From Adiantum capillus-veneris (taxonomy: Eukaryota; Streptophyta; Polypodiopsida; Polypodiales; Pteridaceae): a DNA stretch of 64,000 bases. The stretch is taken from positions 142,887,711 to 142,951,710 of the forward strand of contig CM043966.1 of the NCBI GenBank assembly GCA_014529385.2. Reading direction: 5' to 3'. Shown piece by piece: positions 34,835-47,964 of the stretch (the first letter of the stretch is position 1; each line of letters starts with the position of its first letter). Both the position numbers and the translations under genes were made by a program. Below the pieces are notes generated by a model. The model was not told the DNA's origin and did no database searches. It worked only from the letters and a program-made list of their open reading frames with translations.

Positions 34835-35517
34835 CTACACAAGATTTACTCTCAACCCCTCTAGCTGGTTTGTGAGATTGTTTATTTGTTGGAGCATATC
34901 TTCTTGTTGACCTCTATTGAGGTCTGGTGCATTAGGCACATTTGGAGGTATGTGAGAAGCTTCCATAGTTGTGATATTGCCTCCCAAAGCTAGCTGGCCA
35001 GCTTGGGCTTGATAGAGAATCTTTCTATTCTTTTCCCTAGCAATTCTTAAGGCATCTTCAAAAGTATTTGGAAATTTGCTCTTTACCTTGTCCCTTAGCA
35101 AGGGGTACAAACCTGAGATCTCTCACCTGGGTTTAGTGAGTCTGACCATTGCCCCCAAAGTTTCAGAAAACCTTCCTCATAGGTTGCATAACCATGAGGG
35201 TCAACTTGATGAAGGGCCAGAAAATGTTGCTATAGTTCTTCTGCCGAATTGGCTCGTTGAAATCTTCGTAGGAAAGCCGCCTTCAATCCCTCCCAATCAG
35301 CTCTTTGGGTTGGATCTAGAGCCTGGAACCATACCCTAGCTTCTTCTTTCAGAACCAAAGGAAAAGCTCTCAATTTCAATGCTTCATCATCCCTCCTAGA
35401 GACAAGGAAAGTCATCTCCAAGTTATCCAAAAAATCCCTAGCATTTTCCCCACTACGCCCAAAAAAATTAGGGAAAGCCATCATAAAATGGGTTGCCTTC
35501 CTCTCAATACAGCACAA
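34835..35517 (-). pseudogene. gag: G2 gag domain
   Basis: Two overlapping-frame pieces. 35230-35517 has FFGRSGENARDFLDNLEM to DWEGLKAAFLRRF, the standard retrotransposon gag domain. 34835-35110 continues with FEDALRIAREKNR and a short coiled-coil-like QQINNLTNQLEGLR. A frameshift lies between 35110 and 35230. Confidence 0.8.
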
Positions 35518-36489
35518 AGATGAAAACGTCTAGGCCCAAATCATATCTTATTAAGGGTAGAATAAATGGATTGATAGATGCATTAATCTCAGCTAGACGA
35601 CGAGGGCCTAGTAAGTTCCTTATGATGTTTTGGAACCTAAGCTTTGTGCTAGCTATTATATGCACAGTTTGTCTAGCAAGAGGTTGGAAAGGTCCATATA
35701 AATCCCTATGATTCATGGAGTATGCTTAAAGCAAGATGAAGATGTGAACATCAAAAGATACATTATACTCCAAAATAGGAAATATTATAGGGTCAAGGGA
35801 CAACAATATCTCTCTCAACCTCTCAGCTCCAAAATAGAAGAACAATCTTTGTTGGAAAAAAATCTTTCTATCAATGCGCACATTCACCCTAATATTTTGA
35901 ACTGATTGAAAGTTGTAGAAAATGGGATTATTCATTGGTGCATTAAATACAAACTTCCATGAAGCACTTCATTGAAGTTGAGCTCTCTTGGATCCCACCA
36001 TTTGAGAGATGCGAAGAATTTGCTCACCAGTGATTAGCCTAGCTTTGGTGTGACCATCTTCAGCTTTGTAGAGTTCATAGGGTTTAATGGCTACCCTCTC
36101 AACCACCTTGAGCCTTCTTTCTAGTAGTAGTTGGAGTGCATCACCATATGTAGCCTCTTGCCAATACCGCACCCCATTGATGTGTAGCTCCCCCTCCAAA
36201 AACTTGTTAATACCAGAGTTTGAGAGTGCTTTCACCACCAGAAGTCGAGGCTTCAAAGGAAGTGTCTTCACACTAGCCACAAAGCACTCAACACAATGCT
36301 TTGACCTAGGGACTTGATGACTACAAGATTTTCCTTGAAGCAAAGAGGGTGTATGTAGTTAACTCTCTTTACCCGCATACGTGCCGTTTGTCGATAAAGA
36401 CGCTTCTTTTCTCGAGCTTCTTGGGGAGACCATAGTGGAAGTCTCGGAGAATTTGATGGATCTTCCTTCATAGGATTGACAGAGCGCAT
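35504..36489 (-). pseudogene. G2 N-terminal region with a tandemly duplicated 65-residue module
   Basis: Starting soon after the primer site, an Arg/Lys-rich N-terminus (36489 down) shifts frame near 36340. A 124-residue piece follows, then two successive modules (35935-35726 and 35716-35504) in one frame separated by TAA 35726-35728. The modules share the pattern G..RL.EI..S..P.I.P...Y.....DV.IF.L. I do not recognise any of it. Position implies it is the start of gag or an additional ORF before gag. Confidence 0.6.
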
Positions 36490-36498
36490 CTTGAGAAC

Positions 36499-36636
36499 TC
36501 CTCAGTGGGGGCACCAATTTATGACGAAGGAAATTTGGAATGGCGGCCTCTACACCAAAACAAACTCCATTGCGCCACAAGGGAAATGAGATGAGGGCAC
36601 CACCTAGTCTTGGAAGCGTGGACTAGGACCGCTACA

Positions 36637-36713
<77 letters not shown>

Positions 36714-37992
36714 CACTATGAATGAAGCATTAACCTTAGTGTGTGTACAAGGAATGGATAACTTCAAGCACTCCCAACACAAAATAGCATGTAGATTACT
36801 AAACAACAACTCAAGGATTAGCCAAAATCACATCGAGCACTCTCACACACCCATAAAAGATTTCTCTTAATTAACATAAGTAAGAGGAGGGGAGGTTACT
36901 AGCATAAAACAATTTGCACTCTAGAATGTGCAAGAATAGAGTGAGTGAATGAGCTTTATGGGCTCATGATGAGTGATACAAAGACTCAATGGGGCTGAGG
37001 GATACTTGAAATTACAAAGGGGGGGGGGGCTCTTTATATAGGAAAGAGAGTGATTAGGAGTGAGGTTAAGATCCAAGTGCAATTTGTATAAATGAAGCTT
37101 GATTAGGGACATTCAACCAATGAAGAAGCTCCTTCCAAGTGATTTGTTGACCAATTTGCAACTAATTGGCTCCATCATCACTTGTGTTGTCTTCACTCCT
37201 TCCTCCATAGCTTGAGTCCAAGAGCTTCCTTATTTAAAAATGTAAATAATCTACATAAAATCAATGCATATCTAGTAATAATAGAAAGGGGTTGAATGAG
37301 AACTTATGAATTACAACAAGATTAAGCATGATGAGAGAGGTGATTAGAAAAGGAATTTGTGATGGTTTTTTGAGCTTGAGAGAGAGGAGGAAGGAGGGGA
37401 GGGTGAGAAACTAATGGATGATTTTTAGAGAAGGTCTCAATGTGGAAAAGGAAGGGTGTGTGTGTAAAGGTAGAGGGGGTGGTCTCCACCATAGTTGAAA
37501 AAACTGGCGTCCGCCATTTTGGCCATATCTCCTAGACCATAGATGCAAAAATTATAAAAAAAATATGGTCAGAATCTCCAGCTCATCAACTACAACTTTG
37601 ATGAAGACAACTTTTCTTGGATCGAAGTGGAAGTATTTTTTAAAAATCTAGCAAAATCATGTGTCTGTTTCCTTCCTTTACCAAGTCTTCCACTTGGGTC
37701 CCATTTGTTTGAATCATCATATGGCTCCAAAGCCATGATGATATGAGCCACTCATGACCCTTGAATCATGGGTGCATGGCTCCACAACCACATCATATCT
37801 TTTCTTTTCACATTTACATGTTTTTCCTTCCCTTTACCAACTAGGTTCTCCCTCTACCTTTCACCTCCGGTGAACTAGTCAAGAAAAAATTCCCATCAAA
37901 TCATTTTTTGAATTTTTCCAAGAGGTTGTTCTCACTCTTTCTTTTATTGTAAACCTCTAGAAGCAAGGAAAACCAAAAAAATATAGTAAACA
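36499..37992 (-). repeat. G2 primer site and 5' LTR
   Basis: cctcagtgggggcacca (about 36500-36516) reads on the minus strand as a TGGTGCC-type primer site; I do not recognise the tRNA. The LTR edge is TGACGAAGG at 36522. Inside are (GA)n at about 36640-36709, a G run at about 37020 and a minus-strand TATATAAAGAG box near 37032-37042. The right edge at about 37992 is a guess. Confidence 0.55.
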
Positions 37993-38013
37993 AAAATTTG
38001 TGATAGGCTCGGA

Positions 38014-39474
38014 TCAATGCTTGAGTACTCGAAGTCTAGCTTCCTCTTGGGCTTCATCAATAACCTGTTGTCGCTTCATCTTTCTTTGTTTGGCTGCATG
38101 CATTCTCTCTAGCAATTCATTGGTTAGTGAAAAATTGTATTTCTTTAAATGACATCCACTAATCCAATTAGCCATTGGTTCACCATCGATGGTTGACAAC
38201 TTTACTGCTCCACTTGGAGATACATCTTCAATGATAAATGGTCCATTTCCCTTTTTCTTAAACTTGGGAATGCGTTGCTTAAGGCAATAGACTAGAACTA
38301 AGTCCCCTTTCTTGAAAATTTTGGTGATTAAGTGGGAATCAAAAAACTGTTTTTGTTTCCTCTTTTGTGCATAGATATGAGCTACAACAGTTAGCCTTTG
38401 ATCATCTAGCTTTTCCAAATCTTCAAGTCTTTCTGACAATTCATGTCCAGTCCACTCAAGAGTCAGTGCTACCCTTAAGATCGGCAATAGAAATTCTATT
38501 GGCAGTATGGCATCAAGACCATAAACAAAGTTAAAGGGTGTAGCATTTAAAGTTGTTTTGAATGAAACTCGATAAGCCCATAGAGCTGCATGGAGATTCA
38601 TTTCCCAGTTGGTCCTTCCTAAACTAACCACTTTGGTTAGTACCGATCTAAGAATTTTATTTGTATGCTCAGCTTGTCCGTTTGCTTGTGGAGGGTGATA
38701 GGGAGCTGATTTGTTATGCATAACCATAAACTCATTAAGTAAATACTCTATTACCTCGTTGAGGAAATGAGTTCCCTGATCACTGACAATCTCTATTGGC
38801 AGTCCATACCTTACAAATACATACTCATATAAGAATGCAGCAGTGGTTCTGGCATCATTCCTTTGAGCCACTTTAGCCTCGGCCCATTTGGTCAAATAGT
38901 CTGTAGCTACAATGATATATTGAGCTTGGGTTCTATAAGCAGGTGGCTGTATCGGTCCAACAAAATCTATACCCCATTTTGCGAAGGCTCTAGCCCCCAT
39001 CATTGGTCTTAAGGGCATGTTGTCTACCCGTGTTGGCATTTTTGCTCGTTGACAAGCATCACACCTTCGAACATATTCTTTGGCATCTGCAAAAAGTGTT
39101 GGCCACCATATGCCTGCCATCAAGATTTCTCTTGCGGTGGTCTCACTAGAAAAGTGACCTCCAGCTAATCCATCATGTGCTTGTTCTATAATCGGAATAT
39201 ACTCGTTTTCATTTGCACAAAGACACAAATGTTGATCCTTACCTCTCCGATACAATTGGTTCCCAATAAGAGCATAGTCTCTTGCTTCCGTTTCAATTGC
39301 TCTTTGACGGCGTTTACTCATATCCTCAAGAAATGTTCGGCTCGATAAGTAAGTAACCAGATAGTTACTCCATTTAGGAATAGGTGACATTTGAAACACT
39401 GTTACATGAGGAATGGGTTGTTGTTCCTGACATTGAGGGCAATCTCTTACAAAAGATCGAACATCTCTCCTCAT
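38014..39474 (-). pseudogene. G3 integrase
   Basis: 486 residues: HHCC finger (HDGLAGGH, CDACQ), DDE core intact (GIDFVGP, SDQGTHF, NGQAEHT) and the GPF module (NGPFIIEDV). It ends RLRVLKH with no further extension in frame, unlike G1, which continues past two stops. Confidence 0.9.
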
Positions 39475-39649
39475 GGTCGGCCAAAATACTCCAAAGTCTT
39501 AAGATTCGTCGCATAGTTTGGTCTTCCGCAAAGTGAAGTCCTACTATGGTAACATGTGCTGGACTTAAGTATTAATCTCTTTCTTTAGTATTAATGCATA
39601 AAAGCAATATTCCGTCCCGATTTCTTTTATATAGCCTTCCAGGTAGTAA

Positions 39650-41803
39650 TTAATACGTAGCCAATTGCTCGATTAATTCAACTGTGATAGGAAGTGGTGA
39701 ATCCACTTGAGCTATTATCATTAATGACACAATTTTTTCCGCCCATCTAGGTATCATTTCCACGGAGAACAAATAGGCATCTGGTAGATCATCATCTACC
39801 CCTTTGGGTGATTTCCCTGAAACAATCCTGGACAAATGATCTTCTCGTTGATGTGTAGTGCCTTTTTTAACAACCACAGTAAAATCAAATTTGAGAAGAA
39901 TGAAGAACCATCTCACTATTCTTCCTGTGCTGCATGGCTTGTTGACCAAATATAACAAGGCTTGGTGATCCATAAAGTGACACAAACTTGTTGGCCAATA
40001 GGTAATGTCTATACTTTTTAACGGCATAGATCATTCCTAGTCCTTGTCTTTCAGTGGTGGTGTAATTCTTCTCCGCCATATTCAATTGTCGGCTAGCAGA
40101 AGAAATAGGAAAGTCAATTTTCCCATCTCCTGGTTGGGCTAGTATACAACCAATAGCAAAGTTGGAAGCATCTACATGTACGTGGAATACCTTATCCCAA
40201 TCGGGTGCTTTCAATATTGGAGCTGATGTGAGAGCTTGCTTAAGCTTCATGAAGGATTCTTCACATGCCTCGGTCCATTCAAAGTGCGTAATCAAGCTAT
40301 ACATGGGTTTTGCAATTATAGCATACATGTAAATGAACCGTCGGTAATATCCACAATGTCCCATGAAGGCTTGTACCCCTTTGACTGTTGTTGGTCTAGG
40401 AAAATCAACAATGACATGAATCTTTTCAATATCGGTAGCTATGCCATTTTTAGACGCTATATGTCCAAGAATTTTCCTTTGTCTTCCCATGAATGTGCAC
40501 TTTCCGGGTTTAAGCAAAGTCTACATTTCTCGAATACCTTTTTGAGGTGTTCAAAATGATCAGATCGGATTGACGAATATACGCATAAATCATCCATGTA
40601 TACTTCCAAAAATTTTCGAAGATACTCTTTGAAAGCATGGCTCATCAATCTCTGAAATGTGGCTGGAGCATTAGTTAACCCAAACGGCATAACGCGATAG
40701 GCAAATATACCCCATTCTGTTGCAAAAGCAGTTTTGTGCTCATCTTTTGGGTCAACCAAAAGTTGATTGTATCCCGAAAAGACATCTAAGAAGCTGTAAG
40801 CTTCTTTTCGTGCCACTCGTTCTAAAACATACTCAGTTATCGGAAGAGGAAAGTTGTCTCTAATGGTAGCTGCATTCACTTTTTTGAGATTAACGCACAC
40901 TCGTAATTTTCCATTCTTCTTAGGTACTACCACAATTGGGGATACCCAATCAGTGTGTTCAATTTTGTAAATGAATTCAGCTTCCTTTAGTTTTTCAATT
41001 TCTTCTTTGATCTTTCTGGCAAATGTTTCGTTATAAGTGTATGGTTTCTGTCTACTTGGTTTCGCATCATCTCTCATGGGTATGGTATGTTGGCAGATTT
41101 TTGGATCAACTCCCTTGAGATCTTTGTAAGACCAAGCAAAGATATCTTGATATTCCTTTAGCAAACTTAACAAAATCTTTTCTTCTTCTTCTGTTAGGTC
41201 ATTTGCAATGTAGGCCGTCCTAGGCTTTTCTCCTGGTTCAGCCAAGTCTACCCTTTTAGTGTTTCCAGGTCCTTCGTAAGACTCGCCTTGTTTCCGTAGT
41301 TCCCTAACAGGTTGTTCAATTATGATTTTCCAATGTTGGAGAGTATACTTTTTGTAATGGTATGGAACATACATTACATCCTTCCCATCTTCTTCTGTGG
41401 TTTCTATCTCTGTGGTGTATATCTCCTTTAGAGCTTTTTTCAACTCTAGAAATTTCTTTTTCCGCTCGACTCTGGTCATGAGTGGTTTTTTATTCTGTTG
41501 TTCTTCTTGAGTACCCTTCCTTGTTTTTCTCAATGTCTGAGACATTTTTGAGTTGCCGTTCGAAGGATATTTGCCAGTCATTTTGTCCTTGACACAATCT
41601 TTAGCATCTATCTGCATCAGGAATTGTGTTTTACTAGAGACTGATGGCATAGGTCGTGCTTTCATAATTTTAGTGTCCCTCTTTCTTCTATACCATTTTT
41701 GTCTTCTTGGTTTTTGGTTTGGAAAGTCAAAAAACTTTTCCTCCCTTCCCCTTAAGAGTAGTTGAGCTCTCGTATGAGTGTTCATCCAGCTCATCAGATG
41801 CAT
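39650..41803 (-). pseudogene. G3 reverse transcriptase and RNase H
   Basis: 40457-41803 carries the linker and RT (PKKNGKLRVCVNLKKVN, PFGLTNAPATFQ, catalytic YMDD). 39885-40517 in another frame holds the end of RT and RNase H (HVDASNFAIG, TTTERQGLGM). 39650-40027 in a third frame holds MDHQALLYL and the connection. At least two frameshifts prevent a continuous product. Confidence 0.9.
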
Positions 41804-41828
41804 CGTAATAGAGGTGAGAAAAGACTTG

Positions 41829-42803
41829 TTAAGCTTTCATCAAGTCCTTTGTTTCCTCATCCTTGTTTGTCTCGATGTTAAGGGCTGATATCATTTGAAT
41901 GGGAATTATGTCGTAGACATCCTCATTGCAAAATTGAGTAGGCATAGACGTATTCATACATACATCCATTGTCGCTAAGATTTGAGTCCACTCGAATGGT
42001 TCAAATAAATGCTCTGGGAAGGGTTCAGGTATATAGGCCTCGTCTCTACAGTCTCTTTCTAAGATACATTCCTCTCGTCTTAAGCTTCCATTTTCTGAAG
42101 CTCCGCACATCCAAATAGGAGTGTCTTTGTTTATCCATGATGGAAGTTTAGTTTCAACCGAAGAGACTGAATCAAACTCTTGAATGGGTGTTTTCAAGAC
42201 GTCTCTATAGGTGTGGTCCTTTAGATTGACTCTTGCTATAGATCCCACCTACTTTAAGTACAGAGAATCGTTTCCCCAATATTGGATAAGCTGTACCTGT
42301 CGCATGAAAGGTCTTCCCAATATGATTTCATAGTTGAGTTCTTTCCCAAAGTCTACTATGGCAAAAGTTTGTTGATATTCAATTTCACATGAGTTGACTA
42401 TCACTTTTTCTAGTAGCCCTAGCGGTCTTTCAATGTGTCCGTCAGCCAGCTGCAATTTCATTCGTGTTTGTCTAATGGCTAGCTGTCCCCAGGATTCCCA
42501 TACTGCTTTAGTGGCTATGGCTATGCCAGCTCCACTATCCAATATTTCCATGGTTTCAATGTCATTATATTTCACTGGGAGGGTAGTGTTTCCTTCTTCC
42601 CCTTCATAATATTCTCCGACCTTGTTCATAGGAACTGGTCGAATCTCTTTGTATTCCGTTTCATTTTTCAATTTTCCCAGATTCTTAGAGATTAACCCCG
42701 TTATCCCCACCTTTTCTAGGGTTTTCTGTAAATCATTCCATAAGTATGGCCTGAGTTTCAACAGTTCTCCCAAAGTGAGAGTGCATTGGATAGGTGTAGA
42801 CAT
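41829..42803 (-). pseudogene. G3 retropepsin and following linker
   Basis: 42249-42803: LDSGAGIAIATKAVWESWG and IILGRPFM give a retropepsin. One in-frame stop separates it from an acidic linker (41829-42248) before the RT frame. Confidence 0.85.
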
Positions 42804-42913
42804 GATTGAATGAATGTTGTCTACTTCTAGGGTCTATTTGGCTCTTTTGACTTGAGTGGTTTTGCAAATGATAGACTCATCTTCGTTATCTCCCAACTAA
42901 GAAGGTAATGTTT

Positions 42914-43915
42914 TTAATGTATTGGTTTAGATATCCCTGAAGCCTCTGATCCGCAATCCCCGTATAAGGATTTTATATCTAGGTTTATATCAGATGATAG
43001 GTTATCCAACCAGACTTCTTCTATAGGGGCTGACTTTAAAGTTAGGCTTCCATCATTGATCTCCCTTACCTTTTCCCATAAGTGTCCTGGCCAATCTTTT
43101 TCTACGAATGGAATTCCGTCTAAGGCATCTTCATTGTCCGGCACCAGGAGCTCTGGTTCATTTGTTTCAAGGTGGGGTTCTGCCACCACACCGGATTTTG
43201 CTTTCGTTTCTTCTACCGCAAGCTCTTCCGGTTTTGCAATACTTTCAAGCTCGGGTTTTTGTTTATCCACAATTTCTTGGGTGATTCTTACCAAATTTTG
43301 ATAAGCTTCCTGCTTAGCTGCTTCCATGTCTGGAGATGGATAGTTTTTCCATCTGTTTTCCATGTCTTGGCCTACTTTTAGTCCGGCTTGGTAGGCTTCC
43401 AATGCAGCATTGATAGGCTCAAAAATTTTATCAACCAGAATGGATCCTCCATATTTCACGGTTGTTTCCTTAAATTCACTGCCCGATTCCTTCAACTTGT
43501 CCTGGGCTAGAATTTTTGCTTTCTCTTTGTTTTCAATCCGTTGTTTTTGTTTTTTCATCTCATATCTTTTGCTTCTGCTCCTTTTGATTCTTTGAGAAGA
43601 AACTTATGTATTCTCCGAATCATCAGAGGAATTGTGTTTCTTTTTCTTTGCCTGAGCTCTAGTGATTACCTTGATTGGAACAATCGGTTCGCTCTCTGAT
43701 GAGCTACTAGGCATCACTTGGACTACGTTGACTACAGTTTTTCCCTTGTTCAAAGGATTCTTAGGACAATCTTCCGGAAATTGTCCTCCCTTTTTGCAAC
43801 ATTGTATGCAATAGGCTTCAATTGGTTTGAGGCTTTTGTCAGGCTCTGGACATTCATTTTTCCAATGGTCATCAGCACCACAGTTATGACAGTTTCCTGT
43901 TCTGAGCTTCATCAT
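42914..43915 (-). pseudogene. G3 gag C-terminus with zinc knuckle
   Basis: 43604-43915 begins with knuckle CHNCGADDHWKNEC and a degenerate second one (CIQCCKKGGQFPEDC, His absent). 42914-43558, in the same frame, is Lys/Glu-rich and unrecognised. Confidence 0.8.
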
Positions 43916-43950
43916 GGGTCTTCACATAGGAGGTCTGACACCTTGATTAG

Positions 43951-46060
43951 CTACATAATACATTGGTGCGAGCTCTGGTGAGCATAAGTCATGGTTTCCT
44001 CCATTGGTGGTGGTTGTGGACTATACCAATCTCCCTCTACCATTATGGTAGATGGACTAGGCTCTACATAGGGTGTAGCAGGCACTAATACTTGTTCATC
44101 TATGACCCCTTCTGAGTGCATGTACTTTATAGGCACTGCATTATGTCCTAGATAAGGAGGTATTTGTCCCAACACAGGTTGAGGTCTCTCCATACCCATT
44201 GGTGGTCTCTGAACTTGAGCCATATTAGGCTGATATCTGTACATGGGTTGTCCTTATGACCTCATGGACACGTATTGAACATTCCCATCATAATTTGGTC
44301 TAAAGTAGCACTCGTGGGTCTCGTGGTTTGTCCATTTCCCCTCGATTGCACACCATTTTTGTGGCCTAATTGGTTGTCCCTGTGGGGATATTCCCTGTCC
44401 CGGTCCTCTCATAGGTGCCTTTTGCACATTGTTCATCATGTCATTCATTCTTTTTAGCATATCTTCTATGGCTGAGAGTGGTGCCGCAGCAGCCGTTTTC
44501 ACTTGTGCTGGTTTTGTGGATGTAGTCTTCTCGCTTTGGTTATCCTTCGGGACGTCCTCTTCATTAAAGATCTCACAATTGTCTCCCAGGTCGATAGCAT
44601 CAGACACACACGCCTCTGTGGTTGTATTCTTTTTACTATAGAGTATAGCATGAAGTTCTTTGTTTAGCAGTCCCTCTACAAAACAATGAAACAAGTCGCT
44701 CCTTTGCAGGTATCTTCATCTCTGGACATCTGGCAATGTATTGTTTCATTCGAGTTGCACAATCCCTAACAGACTCACCATGTTTCTGTTTAAAGCTGTA
44801 GATTTGAGCTACCATATTATGTTTAATCCCCGTTTTAGAACAAGCAGCTACAAATCCTTGAGCTAATGTATTCAAATCCATGATTGACCTTGGTGGAATG
44901 TTTTGGAACCATGTCAAAGCTTTTCCTTCTAATGTCATTCCAAATCCTTCGAATTGAGTATGGAAATCGAATATGCGCTCCGCTCTTAGCACTTGCTTGA
45001 AGCTTGCTAAGTGGTCATATGGATCCCCTGATCCACTGTATTTTCTAACCCATTTTTGGAAATCAGCTGGTCTGACACGTCTATTTGGTTCAACTCGAGG
45101 TCTTCTAGGAGTTGGTCTAGTTCCGAGTCCTTCAAACCAGTCTATCGGAAATAGTGACTCATGTAGCCCTAGGTTGGCCTTAGTGTCACCCGTTTTTCTT
45201 CGTGATGAGGTGGTTTCTGGTTTCTTCACATTACTCTCAGATGATCTCTCACGATTTTCGTCTCTTGGAGTGGTTTCTGGTCCTTGACCCAATATCCAAT
45301 CCCGTATGGAATACCCCTGGTATTTAGTTTGTTCTACCTCCTTAGGAGTCATCATAACAAAGTTGTTGTTATAACAATCCCTAAACAAGTAAGTTGGTAG
45401 ATCCGCAGATCCCTTATCTTTGATTTTGAAGATATAGATAATCTTCATGGCCGTTAATTGTCCTGGTCTAGCATGAGAAGTCCATAAGAGATCTTTTATG
45501 TTTCTATCTTCCCAACAATAGACTCCGATCTTAGGATTATCCGTACTAAGCCGTTTCAAGGGCTTCAAGTCTACTTGATTGTATCCCTCGAATTCCAAAG
45601 TTGGTGGTCCTTCTTTTGCTGACATATCTGGGATTATAGTGTTTACTTCTAAGCCCGATTTGTCTACCATATCAGGATTTTCAACTTGTACATACTGAGT
45701 TCCGTTTTGATCCATGTACATTTTTCCTTGTTTGTTGGTCATAACTTCTTCTTCGAACTCAATACCATGATCATCAATGCGAATAGCATACTCTTCGTTA
45801 GGATCCAAGTAAACCTGGGCTCCATGACCATTAGTCTTGTAAAAAGAGAGTATATGCTTATAGCGCATTGTCGTTCCGGTTTCAGAGTGAGTCGAGTAAG
45901 AAGACATTTTGGATGTTGAATCAAAAAAAGTGTCCGATACTTCTTCAAGAATTGTGTGTAAGGAATTGCCTTGATTTACGCTTTCTTCAGTGGATACTCT
46001 ACTGATGTTTTTCCCAAATAGGACTTGTTTTCCTATTACACGACCAGATCTAAGGTTCAT
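43951..46060 (-). pseudogene. gag: G3 Gag
   Basis: 44636-46060 (474 residues) starts MNLRSGRVIG and ends in the gag domain (YSGSGDPYDHLASF to CATRMKQYIARCPEM). A shift leads into 44254-44694 and 43951-44244, Pro/Met-rich Gag spacer sequence. Confidence 0.87.
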
Positions 46061-46489
46061 ATAGACTTATGAAGCCCTGGATAGAGTACTCACCTTAGAT
46101 TGACTTGTCGTCAATTTCCACTTGACTCAGTCGTAATTTTATGTCAAGCCACTGATTCCTCGTCTGCAACCTGATTCCTATATACAATTTATCAAATTAG
46201 CTATTTTTCTATAAGGACAGTCAAGCTCTTGAGAACTCCAGTGATTGGTCTCTGTATTTCACATCAATTCGTGTTATGGAAGTCAAAACTTTGACTTTGA
46301 GATTCAGCTTAGCAAAATCAAAGGTTTAATCTGCAATCTGTAAACTAAGTGTATCTGTACCAATTTTGATCCAATTGACACCAAAATTTCAGTGGACTTA
46401 TTTTATGCTGGTCTAAAATTGTATAAGCCCAAAAGTCACTTTTTTTTTTCATTTTCTGGATTGGTTTGGTAAGTATACAACTTGTTAAA

Positions 46490-47390
46490 GCCCTTGGGAA
46501 AGTTTCAACAAGTTTGGACAAAATTTGATCAAGTTTACCCACTATTCCGTGTCCACAGACTCTGGTTTCGAGAATCTGGCTTAGGTTTCACTTTTGTGGT
46601 CCAAATTTCACTAAAATTGATTTGTGGGGTCCAATTGATGTGCTTGACTTTGTGGTATACTCGAATTTGCAAAATCACCAAGTTTGGAAGCAAAAGAAAA
46701 TAATCGTGATTATTTACTTTTGACAATTCTTTGCAAATTTTTATCCCAACTTTGACACAGATCTATTAAGCACCTTATGTTAAGGTCACTAGCCAATTTT
46801 CATCAAGTTTGGACAATTTTTTGTCAAATGGTCATTAATTATCTGTCTGCGGACTAAGCTTGCAATTTTTTTCACAGTTTTCACTCCAGTGATTCAAATC
46901 TTACCAAATTTGGTTTGTAGGCAGCTTATTACAACATGGTAAAGCTAGTGGTATGCCAACTTGGTCAAAAAAGTTCAAAAACAGAGCAAATATAAATAAT
47001 CACGATTATTTACTTTTGTCAAATTTTTGCATGTTTTTGGTCAACTGAGCATATACACATGTTTATCACCTCAATATAAGCCTATGAATCAATTTTCACC
47101 AAGTTTAGATAAATTTTTTCTCTATTCACACTCAAGATTCAAAAAGTCAGTACAAACTTTAGTTTTCACCCAGTTTTTTGCCAGTATAGTTATCCAAATC
47201 TCTTGGGCCTTTACAAAAGTTGTTTGTATACATGCAATGAGTCAATGGTATGAGCCTTGGCCAATTTAGAGCAAAAAGTTAATAATCGCGATTATTAACT
47301 TGAGGCTTGAAATGAGCACTTTTTTGAAATTTTCTCAAGGACAGTCCTTTTATGATGTGTTTTAAGCCTATGAATCAAGTCAAAACTTAG
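46490..47390 (-). repeat. G3 leader with three tandem approximately 290-bp repeats
   Basis: Units start near 46500, 46797 and 47091 with caagttt(g/a)ga(c/t)a.att and each includes, about 200 bp on, the near-palindrome aataatcgcgattatt or a variant (46699, 46995, 47281). A further copy of the palindrome lies in the LTR at about 48317. No gene occurs between 46061 and 47964. Confidence 0.75.
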
Positions 47391-47964
47391 TTTGGCTTAA
47401 AAAGTCAAGAAAAAGTAAATAATCTGAGTTTTGGTCAACTTCTTGAAATTTTTACCTCGAAGTGTCCTTGAGCTTACCCACTGGTTCATACAACTTTTAG
47501 GTTTACTCCCCAGTTGGATTGAGTAAATTCGAGTCTTTTCGTGCTATTTCTAGCCGTAGACCTGAAATTCTGCAACCTTACATAACAACTCACACTTGAT
47601 TCTTTCAGAGAGAGCAATGCTATGAAACTCGGATCCTACTTACCCTACTCCTAGTTTCTCATGCAATGAGGTTGTGGAAAGTGTCCACCAACACTCGTTT
47701 TCTTGTGTTTTTTATGTTTTTCAGAGTCTTGATTTTAAGACTTGTTTCGTCTACCAATCATTCTCCAAATCCTAATCTAAATCTACAATCATAAAGGTAC
47801 TCAGCAAATACGATTACTTCCAAGGTACCTCTACACATCAAAAGATGACAATCTTAAGCTATGCGATTTCTAAAAAGAGTTTTGAACTCTAAGCGAACTT
47901 AGAGGAAGTTAAAGGACAATTACACAAGACGCTCGTGTTTTTCCCTAGTTTAGGTCTCTTCGTT

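Larger units (their letters stand above)
33746..37992 (-). mobile_element. Truncated Ty3/gypsy element G2
   Basis: Minus strand: LTR (36522 to about 37992), primer site about 36499-36516, unusual gag N-terminus, gag domain, zinc knuckle, protease. The element ends after the protease at about 33746; RT, integrase and the 3' LTR are missing. Confidence 0.75.
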
